Origin: an uncultured Porphyromonadaceae bacterium
GTDB lineage: Bacteria > Bacteroidota > Bacteroidia > Bacteroidales > Muribaculaceae
DNA length: 43,304 nt
NCBI GenBank assembly: GCA_947573485.1
Contig: CANPGB010000028.1
Coordinates: 1-43,304, forward strand
Reading direction: 5' to 3'
The notes under the pieces were generated by a model. It was not told the DNA's origin and made no database searches. It saw only the letters and a list, made by a program, of their open reading frames with translations. Below are positions 32,674 through 40,994 of the stretch, in pieces. Both the position numbers and the translations under genes were made by a program. Within the stretch, counting starts at the first letter, position 1, and the number at the start of each line of letters is the position of its first letter.

Positions 32674-33729
32674 TCAACCTATAAGGTATCGGCCGAATCG
32701 GAAGCGCGACAAAAGGCAAGTGACAAGGTAGCAGATTATAAACGTGCACACACCGGTGGTGAGTATTGTGAGCGGTGTATTCATGCTGTTTTCAAGCACT
32801 TTATACACTGCCGTCAATATAAAAATGTGTATGAGGTATATCCCGTAGCTGTTATTGGAAACGCTTCTGACAAGAGCGTTAGACCCGCGGCTTCTGAAAA
32901 TACCTTCGATTATAAGGAATGCACCCAGGCTTTCAAGAACAACATTTGGAGTACAGAAGCGCCAGCTGAGCTCGAGCTGCTGAAGAGTCTCGGCACAGGC
33001 AATACGCTCGTACCATATAACTCCCGTAATGCAATAGCCGAGTATATAGGCACATATCCCGACGGTAAGTTTCTTATTATTTGCCCACGACAGATATTCA
33101 CGCAGATAAAAAGCAAGCACCACATAGCCGACAAATCCTGAGAAATACCATAGCATATTGTATTCGTTCCAATAGCACTCGCCATAGACGTCGCCGGTAA
33201 AGACCCTGATATATGGGAAAAAAGTGCTCAGAAACCATAGTGCGAGAAAGGCCCGGCAGCCACGCCTTCCGGCCTGCTCAAGCCAGGGCGACAGAACGGG
33301 CATGAACAGATACAGGCCTACCAGCATATACACAAACCACATGTGCCCCGCCGAGGCGTTGAAGTTATATATAAGGTGCAGTAACGACGCGGCCACTTCT
33401 TCGCCTTTCATCTCACCCCATAAAAAGGGAAGGCCGGCATAAAGAACCGACCATATGGCAAACGGAACCACAACCCGCACAAGACGTTTCCTGAAGAATT
33501 GCGATACACTTCCGCGGACCGGAACAAGAAGATAGGCCGAAATCATAACGAAAAGCGGCACCGAACAGCGGAACGCACTGTCGATCACACTTACCCACCA
33601 GCCGTCGTCGATGCTCCTTATGCCTATGCGGTCGCCGTCGATGAAGAAGAACTCACATGAGTGCACCATGATAACCATAAAGCAGGCTATCACGCGCATA
33701 TTATCTAAAAATACAATACGGTTATTCAT
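32674..33729 (-). CDS. acyltransferase 3 family membrane protein
   Basis: 351-residue inner-membrane protein with about ten predicted helices, of the family that O-acylates sugars on exopolysaccharide, LPS or other glycans. The family opening RIVFLDNMRVIACFMVIMVHSCEFF (about 4-28) contains the conserved His of the first helix; RxxR-like FRKRLVRVVVPFAIWSVLY (about 85-103) follows. The start at 33729 is chosen because the frame upstream to 33804 would include the promoter. It is convergent with the hemerythrin regulator (7 bp between stops). The target cannot be inferred; no glycan gene cluster adjoins. Confidence 0.88.
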   Translation of the reverse strand: MNNRIVFLDNMRVIACFMVIMVHSCEFFFIDGDRIGIRSIDDGWWVSVIDSAFRCSVPLFVMISAYLLVPVRGSVSQFFRKRLVRVVVPFAIWSVLYAGLPFLWGEMKGEEVAASLLHLIYNFNASAGHMWFVYMLVGLYLFMPVLSPWLEQAGRRGCRAFLALWFLSTFFPYIRVFTGDVYGECYWNEYNMLWYFSGFVGYVVLAFYLREYLSWANNKKLTVGICAYILGYCITGVIWYERIACAETLQQLELSWRFCTPNVVLESLGAFLIIEGIFRSRGSNALVRSVSNNSYGIYLIHIFILTAVYKVLENSMNTPLTILTTGVCTFIICYLVTCLLSRFRFGRYLIG

Positions 33730-33750
33730 TGTAATTAACTTTTTCCGCCG

Positions 33751-33758
33751 CAAAATTA
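33751..33758 (-). promoter_or_regulatory. -7 box of the acyltransferase gene
   Basis: TAATTTTG on the minus strand, 21 bp before the start codon. Exact consensus; weak -33. Confidence 0.5.
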
Positions 33759-33837
33759 CTTGTAAACGACAGACACCGAAATACTGAAAAATAACCATTT
33801 GCACACACTGCGGCTCCTGATTTCATCTTTTATCGCT

Positions 33838-33845
33838 AACTTTGC
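33838..33845 (+). promoter_or_regulatory. -7 box of the PAS/LuxR regulator
   Basis: TAACTTTG, 7 bp before the ATG at 33853. It decides the start, because the longer frame from 33799 would begin upstream of it. The transcript leader would be very short. Confidence 0.5.
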
Positions 33846-33852
33846 GGGCAGT

Positions 33853-34617
33853 ATGGATATTTTACGAAAGGAACTCAACAGCGTATACGAATCGCAGAAT
33901 CTCTGCACCGAAAATCTCGACAGCGATATTCTCCGCGCTTGCCGCGATACCATGGCGAGCTGCGTGGCTGTCGACGGCAACTGCCGTGTGCTTACCGACG
34001 CCGCCTCCGACTCTTCGTGGATATGCGGAGGCAGCTTCGGTGAGCTTATAGGCATAAGCCCGGCGATGACCGGAATAGATTCGAGTGACGAAGACGAAAT
34101 ATACAATGCCATACACCCCGAGGACCTCGTGGACAAACGTATGCTTGAATACGAGTTTTTCAAATTTGTCGACACTCTGCCGCCGGAGCTGAAGACGAGC
34201 TATAAAGCGAGCTGCCGCATACGCATAAAAAACAAATCGGGCAACTACATCTCAGCCGCAAACAGCACCAAAGTCCTGCAATTGTCGCCGCGCGGTAAAA
34301 TTTGGCTTATACTGTGTTGCTACGACTTCGATGATGCCGACACCGGCGCCCCGGGCATAGCTCCGCGTATCTTCAACAATGCCACAGGGCACTGCCTGCA
34401 GCCCGACTTCGCAGAGCGGCGCTCGCGCATCCTCACCCAACGGGAGAAAGATGTGCTCTCGCTTATCAAAGCGGGCAAGCCCAGCAAAATAATAGCCGAT
34501 ATTCTCGGAATAAGCGTGCATACCGTAAACCGGCACCGCCAAAATATTCTCGAAAAACTCAGCGTGGGCAATTCGCTTGAAGCTGTCATGGCCGCCTCGG
34601 CAATGAAGCTGATGTAG
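33853..34617 (+). CDS. PAS-like domain LuxR family regulator
   Basis: 254-residue regulator with an N-terminal PAS-like sensory region (about 30-165: CVAVDGNCRVLTDA, then IHPEDLVDKRMLEYEFFKF, the PAS_3-like IHPEDR core). A LuxR/GerE helix-turn-helix follows at about 195-254 (LTQREKDVLSLIKAGKPSKIIADILGISVHTVNRHRQNILEKL). There is no phosphoacceptor domain. It is the second receiver-less LuxR regulator within 3 kb. It precedes the amylase-like gene on the same strand and may control that or the divergent acyltransferase. Ligand unknown. Confidence 0.85.
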   Translation: MDILRKELNSVYESQNLCTENLDSDILRACRDTMASCVAVDGNCRVLTDAASDSSWICGGSFGELIGISPAMTGIDSSDEDEIYNAIHPEDLVDKRMLEYEFFKFVDTLPPELKTSYKASCRIRIKNKSGNYISAANSTKVLQLSPRGKIWLILCCYDFDDADTGAPGIAPRIFNNATGHCLQPDFAERRSRILTQREKDVLSLIKAGKPSKIIADILGISVHTVNRHRQNILEKLSVGNSLEAVMAASAMKLM

Positions 34618-34685
34618 AATATGGTTATTTTTCACTATTTCACCGGGTGTGGATTTGGTGTAACTTCGCGCCAAAATTCTTCACC

Positions 34686-36389
34686 ATGAAAATAGTTACA
34701 TTTCTCACACTTCTACTCGCCTGCTCTTTTCAGTTCTGCAGCGCTCAGGCTGCCGACCGCTTCAGCTGGCCCGGCGCCACAGTCTATTTCATTATCACCG
34801 ACCGCTTCTGTAACGGCGACTCGCTCAACGATGTCAACTACGGCCGCATCACCGACTACGGCAGCGAGCGCCTCAATGCCGCCACTTTCCACGGGGGCGA
34901 TTTCAAAGGATTGCTCGCCAAAGCCCGCGAGGGCTATTTCACAAAGCTCGGTGTCGACGTACTCTGGCTTACCGACGTCTACGAGCAGATACACGGCTGG
35001 ATGTCGGGCAGTGGAGCCATAAACGACTTTCCCCACTACGGCTACCATGGCTATTACCCGCTCGACTACACACAAATCGACAAAAACTACGGAACCGTGG
35101 CCGAGTTCCGCGAGCTCGTCGACACTCTTCACGCCCAAGGCATAAGGGTGATGCTGGGTGCAAACCTCAATAATCCGGGCTACCCTACTCTGCTTGATGC
35201 CGTGCAATATAAATTCGCCGACACGGGTCTTTCGGAGGACGATGCCGCCCGACATATCCCCTACTGGAGCTTCGATAATTTCTTCGACACCAGGCTTCAG
35301 TGGCGAGGGTGGTACGACCGTAATTGGATACGTATGCCCGACGAGGCATGGGATGAGAGCAATCCTCTGCAAGCCACTCTATACGGACTCCCCGACTTCA
35401 AAGACGAAAGCAATGAGCCGACCTCATTACCGCAGTTCCTGAAAAATAAATGGAAGAGCGAAGGCAATGCCAACGATGCCTGGGTTAACCCCTCGGCCCG
35501 CCCTCTCCGCACCGACCGCGATTGGAGCCCTTTGCAGTACCTAATAGCCTGGATAGCCTCGTGGGTAGAGGAATTCGGCATCGACGGTTTCCGCTGCGAC
35601 ATTGTTGAGAGCGTGCACATTGACCGCTGGCAAGAACTTAACGACGCCTGCAATGCAGCTCTTGAAAAGTGGAGAGCCAAACACCCCGGAGAAGCAGCAT
35701 CGAAATGGACCGACAGCTTTTTCATGACAGGCGATTTCGAGCCCTCAGGCATAGAATACAAGCCTCAGTATGCCCGCGCCGGATTCTCCAATATGGTAAA
35801 CTGCAACTTCCCCAAGAGCGGCGATCTTGATGCAATAACATATGTATGGCAGGCCTACGCCGACTCGCTTAACGCCCGCAGCGACTGGTTTCCTTTTTCG
35901 TACCTCAACAATTCGTATCACCGTGATGCCGATATGGCAAACATGACTGACTGCGCCACCACTCTCCTGCTCGCCCCCGGAACAGTACAGATTTTTTATG
36001 GCGACGAGACTCGCCGCCCCATCAGCGATGCCCGGCTCAATGTCGACAGCGCCCAGGCTTTCCGCTCCGACATGAACTGGCAAAGCGCCGATACGGCACT
36101 CACGGCCCACTTCAGCATACTTTGCCATATAAGGAAAGCACATCCGGCAATAAGCACCGGCAGGCAGACTACCATAGATTCTCACACCTGCATACGTTAC
36201 ACCGACTCCGACACCGTTCTCATCAAGCTCCGCCCTACCGAAAGCACCTCTATTTATGTTGGGGCGGCTTATGCCGACGGCACCACTCTCACCGACCTCT
36301 ATTCAGGAGGCCAAACCACTGTCACCGACGGCCGAATCACTATCCCCCCGACGGAAGCCAATGTAGCGGTATTCACACGCCTACGCTAA
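34686..36389 (+). CDS. MalS-like GH13 protein with degenerate catalytic residues (likely inactive amylase)
   Basis: 567-residue exported protein (signal peptide about 1-22) that follows periplasmic alpha-amylase MalS along its length. It shows VYFIITDRFCNGDS, GGDFKGLLAK, the domain B region, GFRCD and a C-terminal beta domain. Region II is intact, with the nucleophile Asp305 in GIDGFRCDIVESVH. The other regions are not. Region I, normally DVVxNH, reads G158-A-N-L-N-N163, losing Asp and His. Region III, normally GExW with the acid/base Glu, reads TGD350FEPSG. Region IV, normally SHD, reads SYLNNSYHRD, where the His-Asp pair aligns with Ser-Tyr. Three of four active-site motifs are thus altered while the frame is open, which argues for a retained non-catalytic or changed function. 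The start at 34686 is set by the signal peptide. Confidence 0.85.
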   Translation: MKIVTFLTLLLACSFQFCSAQAADRFSWPGATVYFIITDRFCNGDSLNDVNYGRITDYGSERLNAATFHGGDFKGLLAKAREGYFTKLGVDVLWLTDVYEQIHGWMSGSGAINDFPHYGYHGYYPLDYTQIDKNYGTVAEFRELVDTLHAQGIRVMLGANLNNPGYPTLLDAVQYKFADTGLSEDDAARHIPYWSFDNFFDTRLQWRGWYDRNWIRMPDEAWDESNPLQATLYGLPDFKDESNEPTSLPQFLKNKWKSEGNANDAWVNPSARPLRTDRDWSPLQYLIAWIASWVEEFGIDGFRCDIVESVHIDRWQELNDACNAALEKWRAKHPGEAASKWTDSFFMTGDFEPSGIEYKPQYARAGFSNMVNCNFPKSGDLDAITYVWQAYADSLNARSDWFPFSYLNNSYHRDADMANMTDCATTLLLAPGTVQIFYGDETRRPISDARLNVDSAQAFRSDMNWQSADTALTAHFSILCHIRKAHPAISTGRQTTIDSHTCIRYTDSDTVLIKLRPTESTSIYVGAAYADGTTLTDLYSGGQTTVTDGRITIPPTEANVAVFTRLR

Positions 36390-36424
36390 GCCTCTCTTAA
36401 GAAATCTCCAATTTCCGCAATACT

Positions 36425-36466
36425 AAGAAACCGACCGCATGCCTCCGGGCGCGGCCGGTTTTCTTA
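36425..36466 (+). terminator. rho-independent terminator after the GH13 gene
   Basis: Imperfect hairpin: AAGAAACCGACCGC pairs with GCGGCCGGTTTTCTT around an 11-12 base loop, with one bulge and one mismatch, running into a T-rich tail. Confidence 0.65.
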
Positions 36467-36513
36467 TTATACAACCGATTCCATAATACCGAAAAAACTT
36501 TTTCCCCCGAATA

Positions 36514-36545
36514 TTTGGTTGCTGAAAACATTTGTTATAATTTTG
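36514..36545 (+). promoter_or_regulatory. promoter of the TetR/ABC exporter operon
   Basis: TTTG (36514-36517), a 20-bp spacer and TAATTTTG (36538-36545), 23 bp before the ATG at 36569. Full consensus. Confidence 0.75.
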
Positions 36546-36548
36546 CGC

Positions 36549-36562
36549 TAACAATATTGTTA
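36549..36562. promoter_or_regulatory. perfect 14-bp palindrome, probable TetR operator
   Basis: TAACAATATTGTTA is its own reverse complement. It lies between the -7 box and the start codon, covering the expected transcription start. This is the position and symmetry of a TetR-family autoregulatory operator. Confidence 0.6.
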
Positions 36563-36568
36563 AACGAT

Positions 36569-37192
36569 ATGGATAAACAAGAAAGTAAGCAAGCAAAAGA
36601 TACTGAGCAGCTGATACTTGAGGCTGCAATAAAGGAGTTCAGCACCAAGGGTTTCGATGGTGCACGCACGTCAACTATAGCAGCCGCCGCCGGTGTAACC
36701 CACGCTATGCTGCACTATTATTTCCGAACCAAAGAAAAACTTTTCGAGCGTATTTTCAAAGACAAAATCCGCTATATAATCAATATGGTAATATCTCCAA
36801 TGGTAGAGGCAAGCGGGAGCATAAAAGAACGCATCCGCACCGGAATTGAAAAACACTTCGACTTCCTGCTCGCCAATAAGGAGCTGCCCATATTCTTTAT
36901 CACAACAATAAATTCGCGTCCGGAGGCTTATAAAGAGGTCATCAATGAGTTCTCGACCAATGCGCACAACAGGATATGCGCCCTGCAGAAAGAGCTCGAC
37001 AAGGCCTGTGAGAATGGCGAGATAGGCAGCGTGCGGGCCGATCAGCTCATAGGCGATATCGCATCGCTCAACGTCTTTCCATTTCTCGCATATCCCATGC
37101 TTATGGCAGCAACCGGCCACAGCGACTTCGACACCTACATGGAAATGCGAAAAATAGAAATTGTGGAAATTATTATGAAAAGAATCTCATGA
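36569..37192 (+). CDS. TetR family regulator of the exporter operon
   Basis: 207-residue repressor. The helix-turn-helix is at about 15-60 (ILEAAIKEFSTKGFDGARTSTIAAAAGVTHAMLHYYFRTKEKLFERIF), followed by a helical ligand-binding domain. Met at 36569 is chosen because the earlier start at 36515 lies within the promoter. It is the first gene of a seven-gene chain ending at 43137 and overlaps the TolC-like gene by 4 bp. The arrangement parallels the Escherichia coli ybhH(cecR)-ybhGFSR locus. A perfect palindrome in front of the gene suggests autoregulation; the inducer is unknown. Confidence 0.92.
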   Translation: MDKQESKQAKDTEQLILEAAIKEFSTKGFDGARTSTIAAAAGVTHAMLHYYFRTKEKLFERIFKDKIRYIINMVISPMVEASGSIKERIRTGIEKHFDFLLANKELPIFFITTINSRPEAYKEVINEFSTNAHNRICALQKELDKACENGEIGSVRADQLIGDIASLNVFPFLAYPMLMAATGHSDFDTYMEMRKIEIVEIIMKRIS

Positions 37193-38475
37193 AAAGACTG
37201 TTTTCAGCCGTGGTACTGTCAGCCGTGATTGCACTTAACGGTATTGCCACAGAGCTTACAATCCACGAGTGCGTGCGCCTCGCCCGCGATAATTATCCGG
37301 CAGTTGCGCAATACGGCTTATTGGAAAAAGTCGAACAACTGAATCTTTACAATGTGTCGAAGATGTGGTTGCCGCAGGGCGGCCTCTCAGCTCAAATCTC
37401 ATGGCAAAATGATGTGGCGGCGCTCCCTGAGGTGCTCACTAATATATTGGCGCAGCAGGGCGTCGACTATCCCGGCCTTGATAAAACACAGTACCGCATT
37501 GGCATTGATGTATCGCAACAGATTTGGGACGGAGGGAAGACAAAGGCAAACAAAAATGCCATATCGACAGGGAGCGCCGTTGAAAAAGCCGCAGTCGACC
37601 TTCAGTTATATGACGTGGAAGGCCGCGTTGAGGAAATTTATTTCTCAATGCTTCTGATAAACGAGCGCATAAGCCAGTGCGTGAATACAATACACTTGGT
37701 CGACTCTACGCTGGGGCAAGTGCGCTCAATGTACTCCAACGGGGTGGCAATGAAGAGTGATTGCGACCAAATCGAGGCTAAACTACTAACTCTGTATCAG
37801 CAGAAATCACAATTGACTGCAATGCGTGAAAGCTTAGGCCGCATAATGGAGATTTTCATTGGAGAGCCAATCGGTGAGCGGACTCTGACACTCCCGTCTG
37901 ACGCTATTGCAGAAAACGGTGAAGAGCTGCACCCTCAGCTCAGATTATTCGACAAGCGTCTCGCCAACCTCAGTGCTCAGGAGGCTGGAATTAAAGCTTC
38001 CACTCTGCCTACAGTAAATGCCTTTGCATCGGGCTACTATGGGTATCCGGGCTATAATATGTTCAAGAACATGCAGTCGCGCGATCTGTCGTTCAACTTC
38101 ATGGTAGGCATAAAGGTGGCGTGGAATTTCAGTTCGCTCTATACGCGCGGTAGCTCCTTGAATAAATTGAAGATACTTCGCGAGCAGATAGAGGCAGATA
38201 GAGCCACCTTCAATTTCAACAACAAGCTCGCCATTTCGGAAAGCTCAGGCCGGATTGCCGCTTTGAGAGATGTGATGCGCAATGACCAACGCATTGTAGA
38301 ACTGCGAAACTCCGTGATTACAGCAGCCCGCTCCCAACTCGACAACGGAATTATCGACGCCACTGCCCTGCTCTCCAAAATCACCGACAGTGAACTTGCC
38401 CAAAACGACATGGCACAGCACCACATAGAATTAGTAAAAGCAATTTACAAGCTTAAGCACCTCAGAAACAAATGA
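37189..38475 (+). CDS. TolC family outer membrane efflux protein
   Basis: 428-residue outer-membrane channel with a signal peptide (about 1-21). TolC-type repeats begin LTIHECVRLARDNYPAVAQYGLLEKVEQLNLYNVSKMWLPQ (about 24-64). Long coiled coils follow, and the second repeat ends AIYKLKHLRNK. No lipobox, unlike the RND channel at 19.3-20.7 kb. It is linked by 4-bp overlaps to the TetR gene and the adaptor gene, and so provides the exit duct for the ABC-2 transporter encoded downstream. Confidence 0.9.
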   Translation: MKRLFSAVVLSAVIALNGIATELTIHECVRLARDNYPAVAQYGLLEKVEQLNLYNVSKMWLPQGGLSAQISWQNDVAALPEVLTNILAQQGVDYPGLDKTQYRIGIDVSQQIWDGGKTKANKNAISTGSAVEKAAVDLQLYDVEGRVEEIYFSMLLINERISQCVNTIHLVDSTLGQVRSMYSNGVAMKSDCDQIEAKLLTLYQQKSQLTAMRESLGRIMEIFIGEPIGERTLTLPSDAIAENGEELHPQLRLFDKRLANLSAQEAGIKASTLPTVNAFASGYYGYPGYNMFKNMQSRDLSFNFMVGIKVAWNFSSLYTRGSSLNKLKILREQIEADRATFNFNNKLAISESSGRIAALRDVMRNDQRIVELRNSVITAARSQLDNGIIDATALLSKITDSELAQNDMAQHHIELVKAIYKLKHLRNK

Positions 38476-39365
38476 AAACAAAGACCATAGCCCTTGCCAC
38501 CCTCGCCCTTGCATGCCTGGCATCATGCAACAGTAAAGCCGAATATGACGCTTCAGGCAACTTTGAAGCGACAGAAGTCACTCTCTCAGCCGAATCGGCG
38601 GGAAAAATTCTCATGCTCGGTGTCAATGAGGGCGACACGGTAAGTGCCGGGCAAATCATAGCTCTTATCGACACGGCACAACTTCACTTTCAGAAAGAGC
38701 AGTTGCTTTTCCAACGCTCGGCATCGGAGGTGTCGCGCCCCGATATTTCGGTTCAACTGGCATCGTTGCACCGCGAGCTCGACAAGCAGATGTATGAGCG
38801 GGAGCGCGTCCTTCGACTCCTTGCCGACGGTGCGGCCACGTCGAAGCAGCTCGACGATATAAACTCGGCAATACGAGTGCTTGAAGACCGCATCTCAGCC
38901 CAGCAATCCTCGCTCAACAACAGCACGGCATCAATCAATGAATCTGCTTCGGCTATCGAAAGCCAGATACGGCAGATCGACAATCGCATCGATGATTGCA
39001 CCATAACTTCGCCTATAGCAGGAACTATACTCACAAAGTATTGCGAAGCAGGCGAATATGCCGTGCCCGGCAAAGCATTGGTCAAGGTGGCCGATCTTGG
39101 CAAGATATATCTCAGAGCTTACCTGACCTCCGCGCAGTTAGCCGATATAGAATTGGGGCAGAACGTAACCGTAACAGCAAATTTCGGTGGCGACAAGCTC
39201 TTTGACTATCCCGGTACAATAACCTGGATTTCAGCCGAAAGCGAGTTTACCCCGAAAAATATACAGACTCAGGACTCCCGCTCAAACCTCGTTTACGCTG
39301 TCAAAATCGCCGTGAAAAATGACGGACGGCTGAAAATAGGAGGCTTCGGAAATGTAAAATTATGA
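38472..39365 (+). CDS. HlyD/YbhG-like membrane fusion lipoprotein
   Basis: 297-residue adaptor with a lipoprotein signal (LACLASC, Cys17). The biotinyl-lipoyl halves are at about 26-60 (GNFEATEVTLSAESAGKILMLGVNEGDTVSAGQ) and about 175-190 (CTITSPIAGTILTKYCEAGEY), separated by a coiled-coil hairpin. A beta-barrel domain ends near 290. It connects the ABC-2 permeases to the TolC-like channel. Overlaps both neighbours by 4 bp. Confidence 0.92.
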   Translation: MKTKTIALATLALACLASCNSKAEYDASGNFEATEVTLSAESAGKILMLGVNEGDTVSAGQIIALIDTAQLHFQKEQLLFQRSASEVSRPDISVQLASLHRELDKQMYERERVLRLLADGAATSKQLDDINSAIRVLEDRISAQQSSLNNSTASINESASAIESQIRQIDNRIDDCTITSPIAGTILTKYCEAGEYAVPGKALVKVADLGKIYLRAYLTSAQLADIELGQNVTVTANFGGDKLFDYPGTITWISAESEFTPKNIQTQDSRSNLVYAVKIAVKNDGRLKIGGFGNVKL

Positions 39366-40267
39366 TTGGCTGCGCAATACATATAACAAACGTATCGAAG
39401 GCTTTTGGCACGGTCAAGGCGCTCGACGGCATATCGCTTGAAGTCAACCGCGGTGAGATTTATGGCCTACTTGGCCCCGACGGCGCAGGAAAGACCACAC
39501 TTTTCAGAATCCTGACCACGCTTTTGCTGCCTGACTCAGGGAGCGCCACAGTCTGCGGCTTCGATACAGTGAGGGAGTATACCGACATACGCCGCGCCGC
39601 AGGTTACATGCCGGGGAGATTCTCGTTGTATCCTGACTTGTCGGTTGAAGAGAACCTGGAATTTTTCGCCTCGCTATTCGGCGTGAAAGTCTCCGACAAC
39701 TTCGACATGGTGGCACCCATTTACAATCAGCTGGCACCGTTCAAGACCCGCAAAGCAGGCAAGCTCTCAGGCGGCATGAAGCAGAAACTCGCCCTCTGCT
39801 GCGCCCTTATTCACCGCCCTGAGATACTGTTCCTTGACGAACCCACAACGGGCGTCGACGCCGTGTCGCGCAGTGAATTTTGGGATATTCTCACCCACAT
39901 CAGGCAAAGCGGGATGCCCATATTCGTGTCAACGCCCTACATGGACGAGGCCTCACGCTGCGACCGCATCTCGCTGATAAACTCCGGTCGTATTCTTGAG
40001 ACAGGGACCTTAGATGAAATTCTCCACAGAAATTCAATGCCTCTGTTGGCAGTCAAAGGTGAGAACAATTACCATACATTGTTGGCCTTGCGAAAAGTCG
40101 AAGGCGTGAAAACGGCGTTTCTTTCAGGCGAATACATACATGTGTTTACCGAAGAGGCGTTTGAGCCTGCGACACTTTCGGCTATCGAGGGGGTTCGCGA
40201 GGTCAAGGTCATAGCCCCCGACATCGAAGATGTATTCATTAAAATCATGGGAAATGGCAACAGCTGA
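39362..40267 (+). CDS. ABC transporter ATPase 1 (YbhF-like N half)
   Basis: 301-residue ATPase of the drug/polysaccharide export (ABC-2) type. Walker A is GPDGAGKTTLF (about 39-49; Asp replaces the usual Asn), signature LSGGMKQKLALCCALIH (about 136-152), Walker B EILFLDEPTTGVD (about 154-166), then a C-terminal extension of about 80 residues. It is paired with a second ATPase gene, overlapping it by 14 bp. In YbhF-type exporters the two ATPase units are often fused in one chain; here they are separate genes. Confidence 0.93.
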   Translation: MIGCAIHITNVSKAFGTVKALDGISLEVNRGEIYGLLGPDGAGKTTLFRILTTLLLPDSGSATVCGFDTVREYTDIRRAAGYMPGRFSLYPDLSVEENLEFFASLFGVKVSDNFDMVAPIYNQLAPFKTRKAGKLSGGMKQKLALCCALIHRPEILFLDEPTTGVDAVSRSEFWDILTHIRQSGMPIFVSTPYMDEASRCDRISLINSGRILETGTLDEILHRNSMPLLAVKGENNYHTLLALRKVEGVKTAFLSGEYIHVFTEEAFEPATLSAIEGVREVKVIAPDIEDVFIKIMGNGNS

Positions 40268-40994
40268 TGTTATAGCAGCCAACAGGCTTACGAAGCGCTT
40301 CGGCGATTTCACTGCCGTCGACGCCATTACTTTCAACGTGGCCCGCGGTGAGATATTCGGCTTTCTTGGTGCCAACGGGGCCGGAAAGTCGACAGCCATG
40401 CGCATGCTTTGCGGGCTGAGCACCCCGACCTCCGGCAGCGGCACGGTGGCCGGATACGACATAGCCACTCAAAGCGAACTTGTCAAGCGCCACATAGGTT
40501 ACATGAGTCAGAAATTCTCGCTGTACGGCCAACTCACCGTACGGCAGAACATTGCCCTCTTCGCCGGCATATATGGCCTGAAAAGCAAGGAAATAAAGGA
40601 GCGATGCCAAGCGCTTGCCGAGTCGCTCGATTTTACCAAAGAGATGGATATGCCGGTAGCCATTCTTCCGCTCGGGCAGCAGCAGAAACTATCGTTTTCT
40701 GTGGCTACAATCCATAACCCTGATATTGTATTCCTCGATGAGCCCACCGGCGGTGTCGACCCAATCACCCGACGCCAATTCTGGGAAATGATATACAAGA
40801 AAGCAGAGGAAGGAACTACGGTGTTTGTAACCACACATTATATGGACGAGGCCGAATACTGCGGCCGTGTGTCTATTATGGTAGACGGGCGAATACAGGC
40901 TCTCGGCACACCCTCGGAATTGAAACAGGAATACCATGCCCGGAATATGGACGAAGTATTCCGCCGTCTGGCACGAAAAGCGCAACGACAATGA
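40254..40994 (+). CDS. ABC transporter ATPase 2 (YbhF-like C half)
   Basis: 246-residue ATPase. Walker A GANGAGKSTAMRML (about 39-52) and Walker B DIVFLDEPTGGVD (about 159-171) are intact. The signature is the divergent LPLGQQQKLSFSVA instead of LSGGQ, a trait shared with the second half of YbhF-type proteins. Met at 40254 (MATADVIAANRLTKRFG) fits the family start better than 40230. Probably forms an asymmetric ATPase pair with the preceding gene product. Overlaps the first permease gene by 4 bp. Confidence 0.92.
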   Translation: MATADVIAANRLTKRFGDFTAVDAITFNVARGEIFGFLGANGAGKSTAMRMLCGLSTPTSGSGTVAGYDIATQSELVKRHIGYMSQKFSLYGQLTVRQNIALFAGIYGLKSKEIKERCQALAESLDFTKEMDMPVAILPLGQQQKLSFSVATIHNPDIVFLDEPTGGVDPITRRQFWEMIYKKAEEGTTVFVTTHYMDEAEYCGRVSIMVDGRIQALGTPSELKQEYHARNMDEVFRRLARKAQRQ

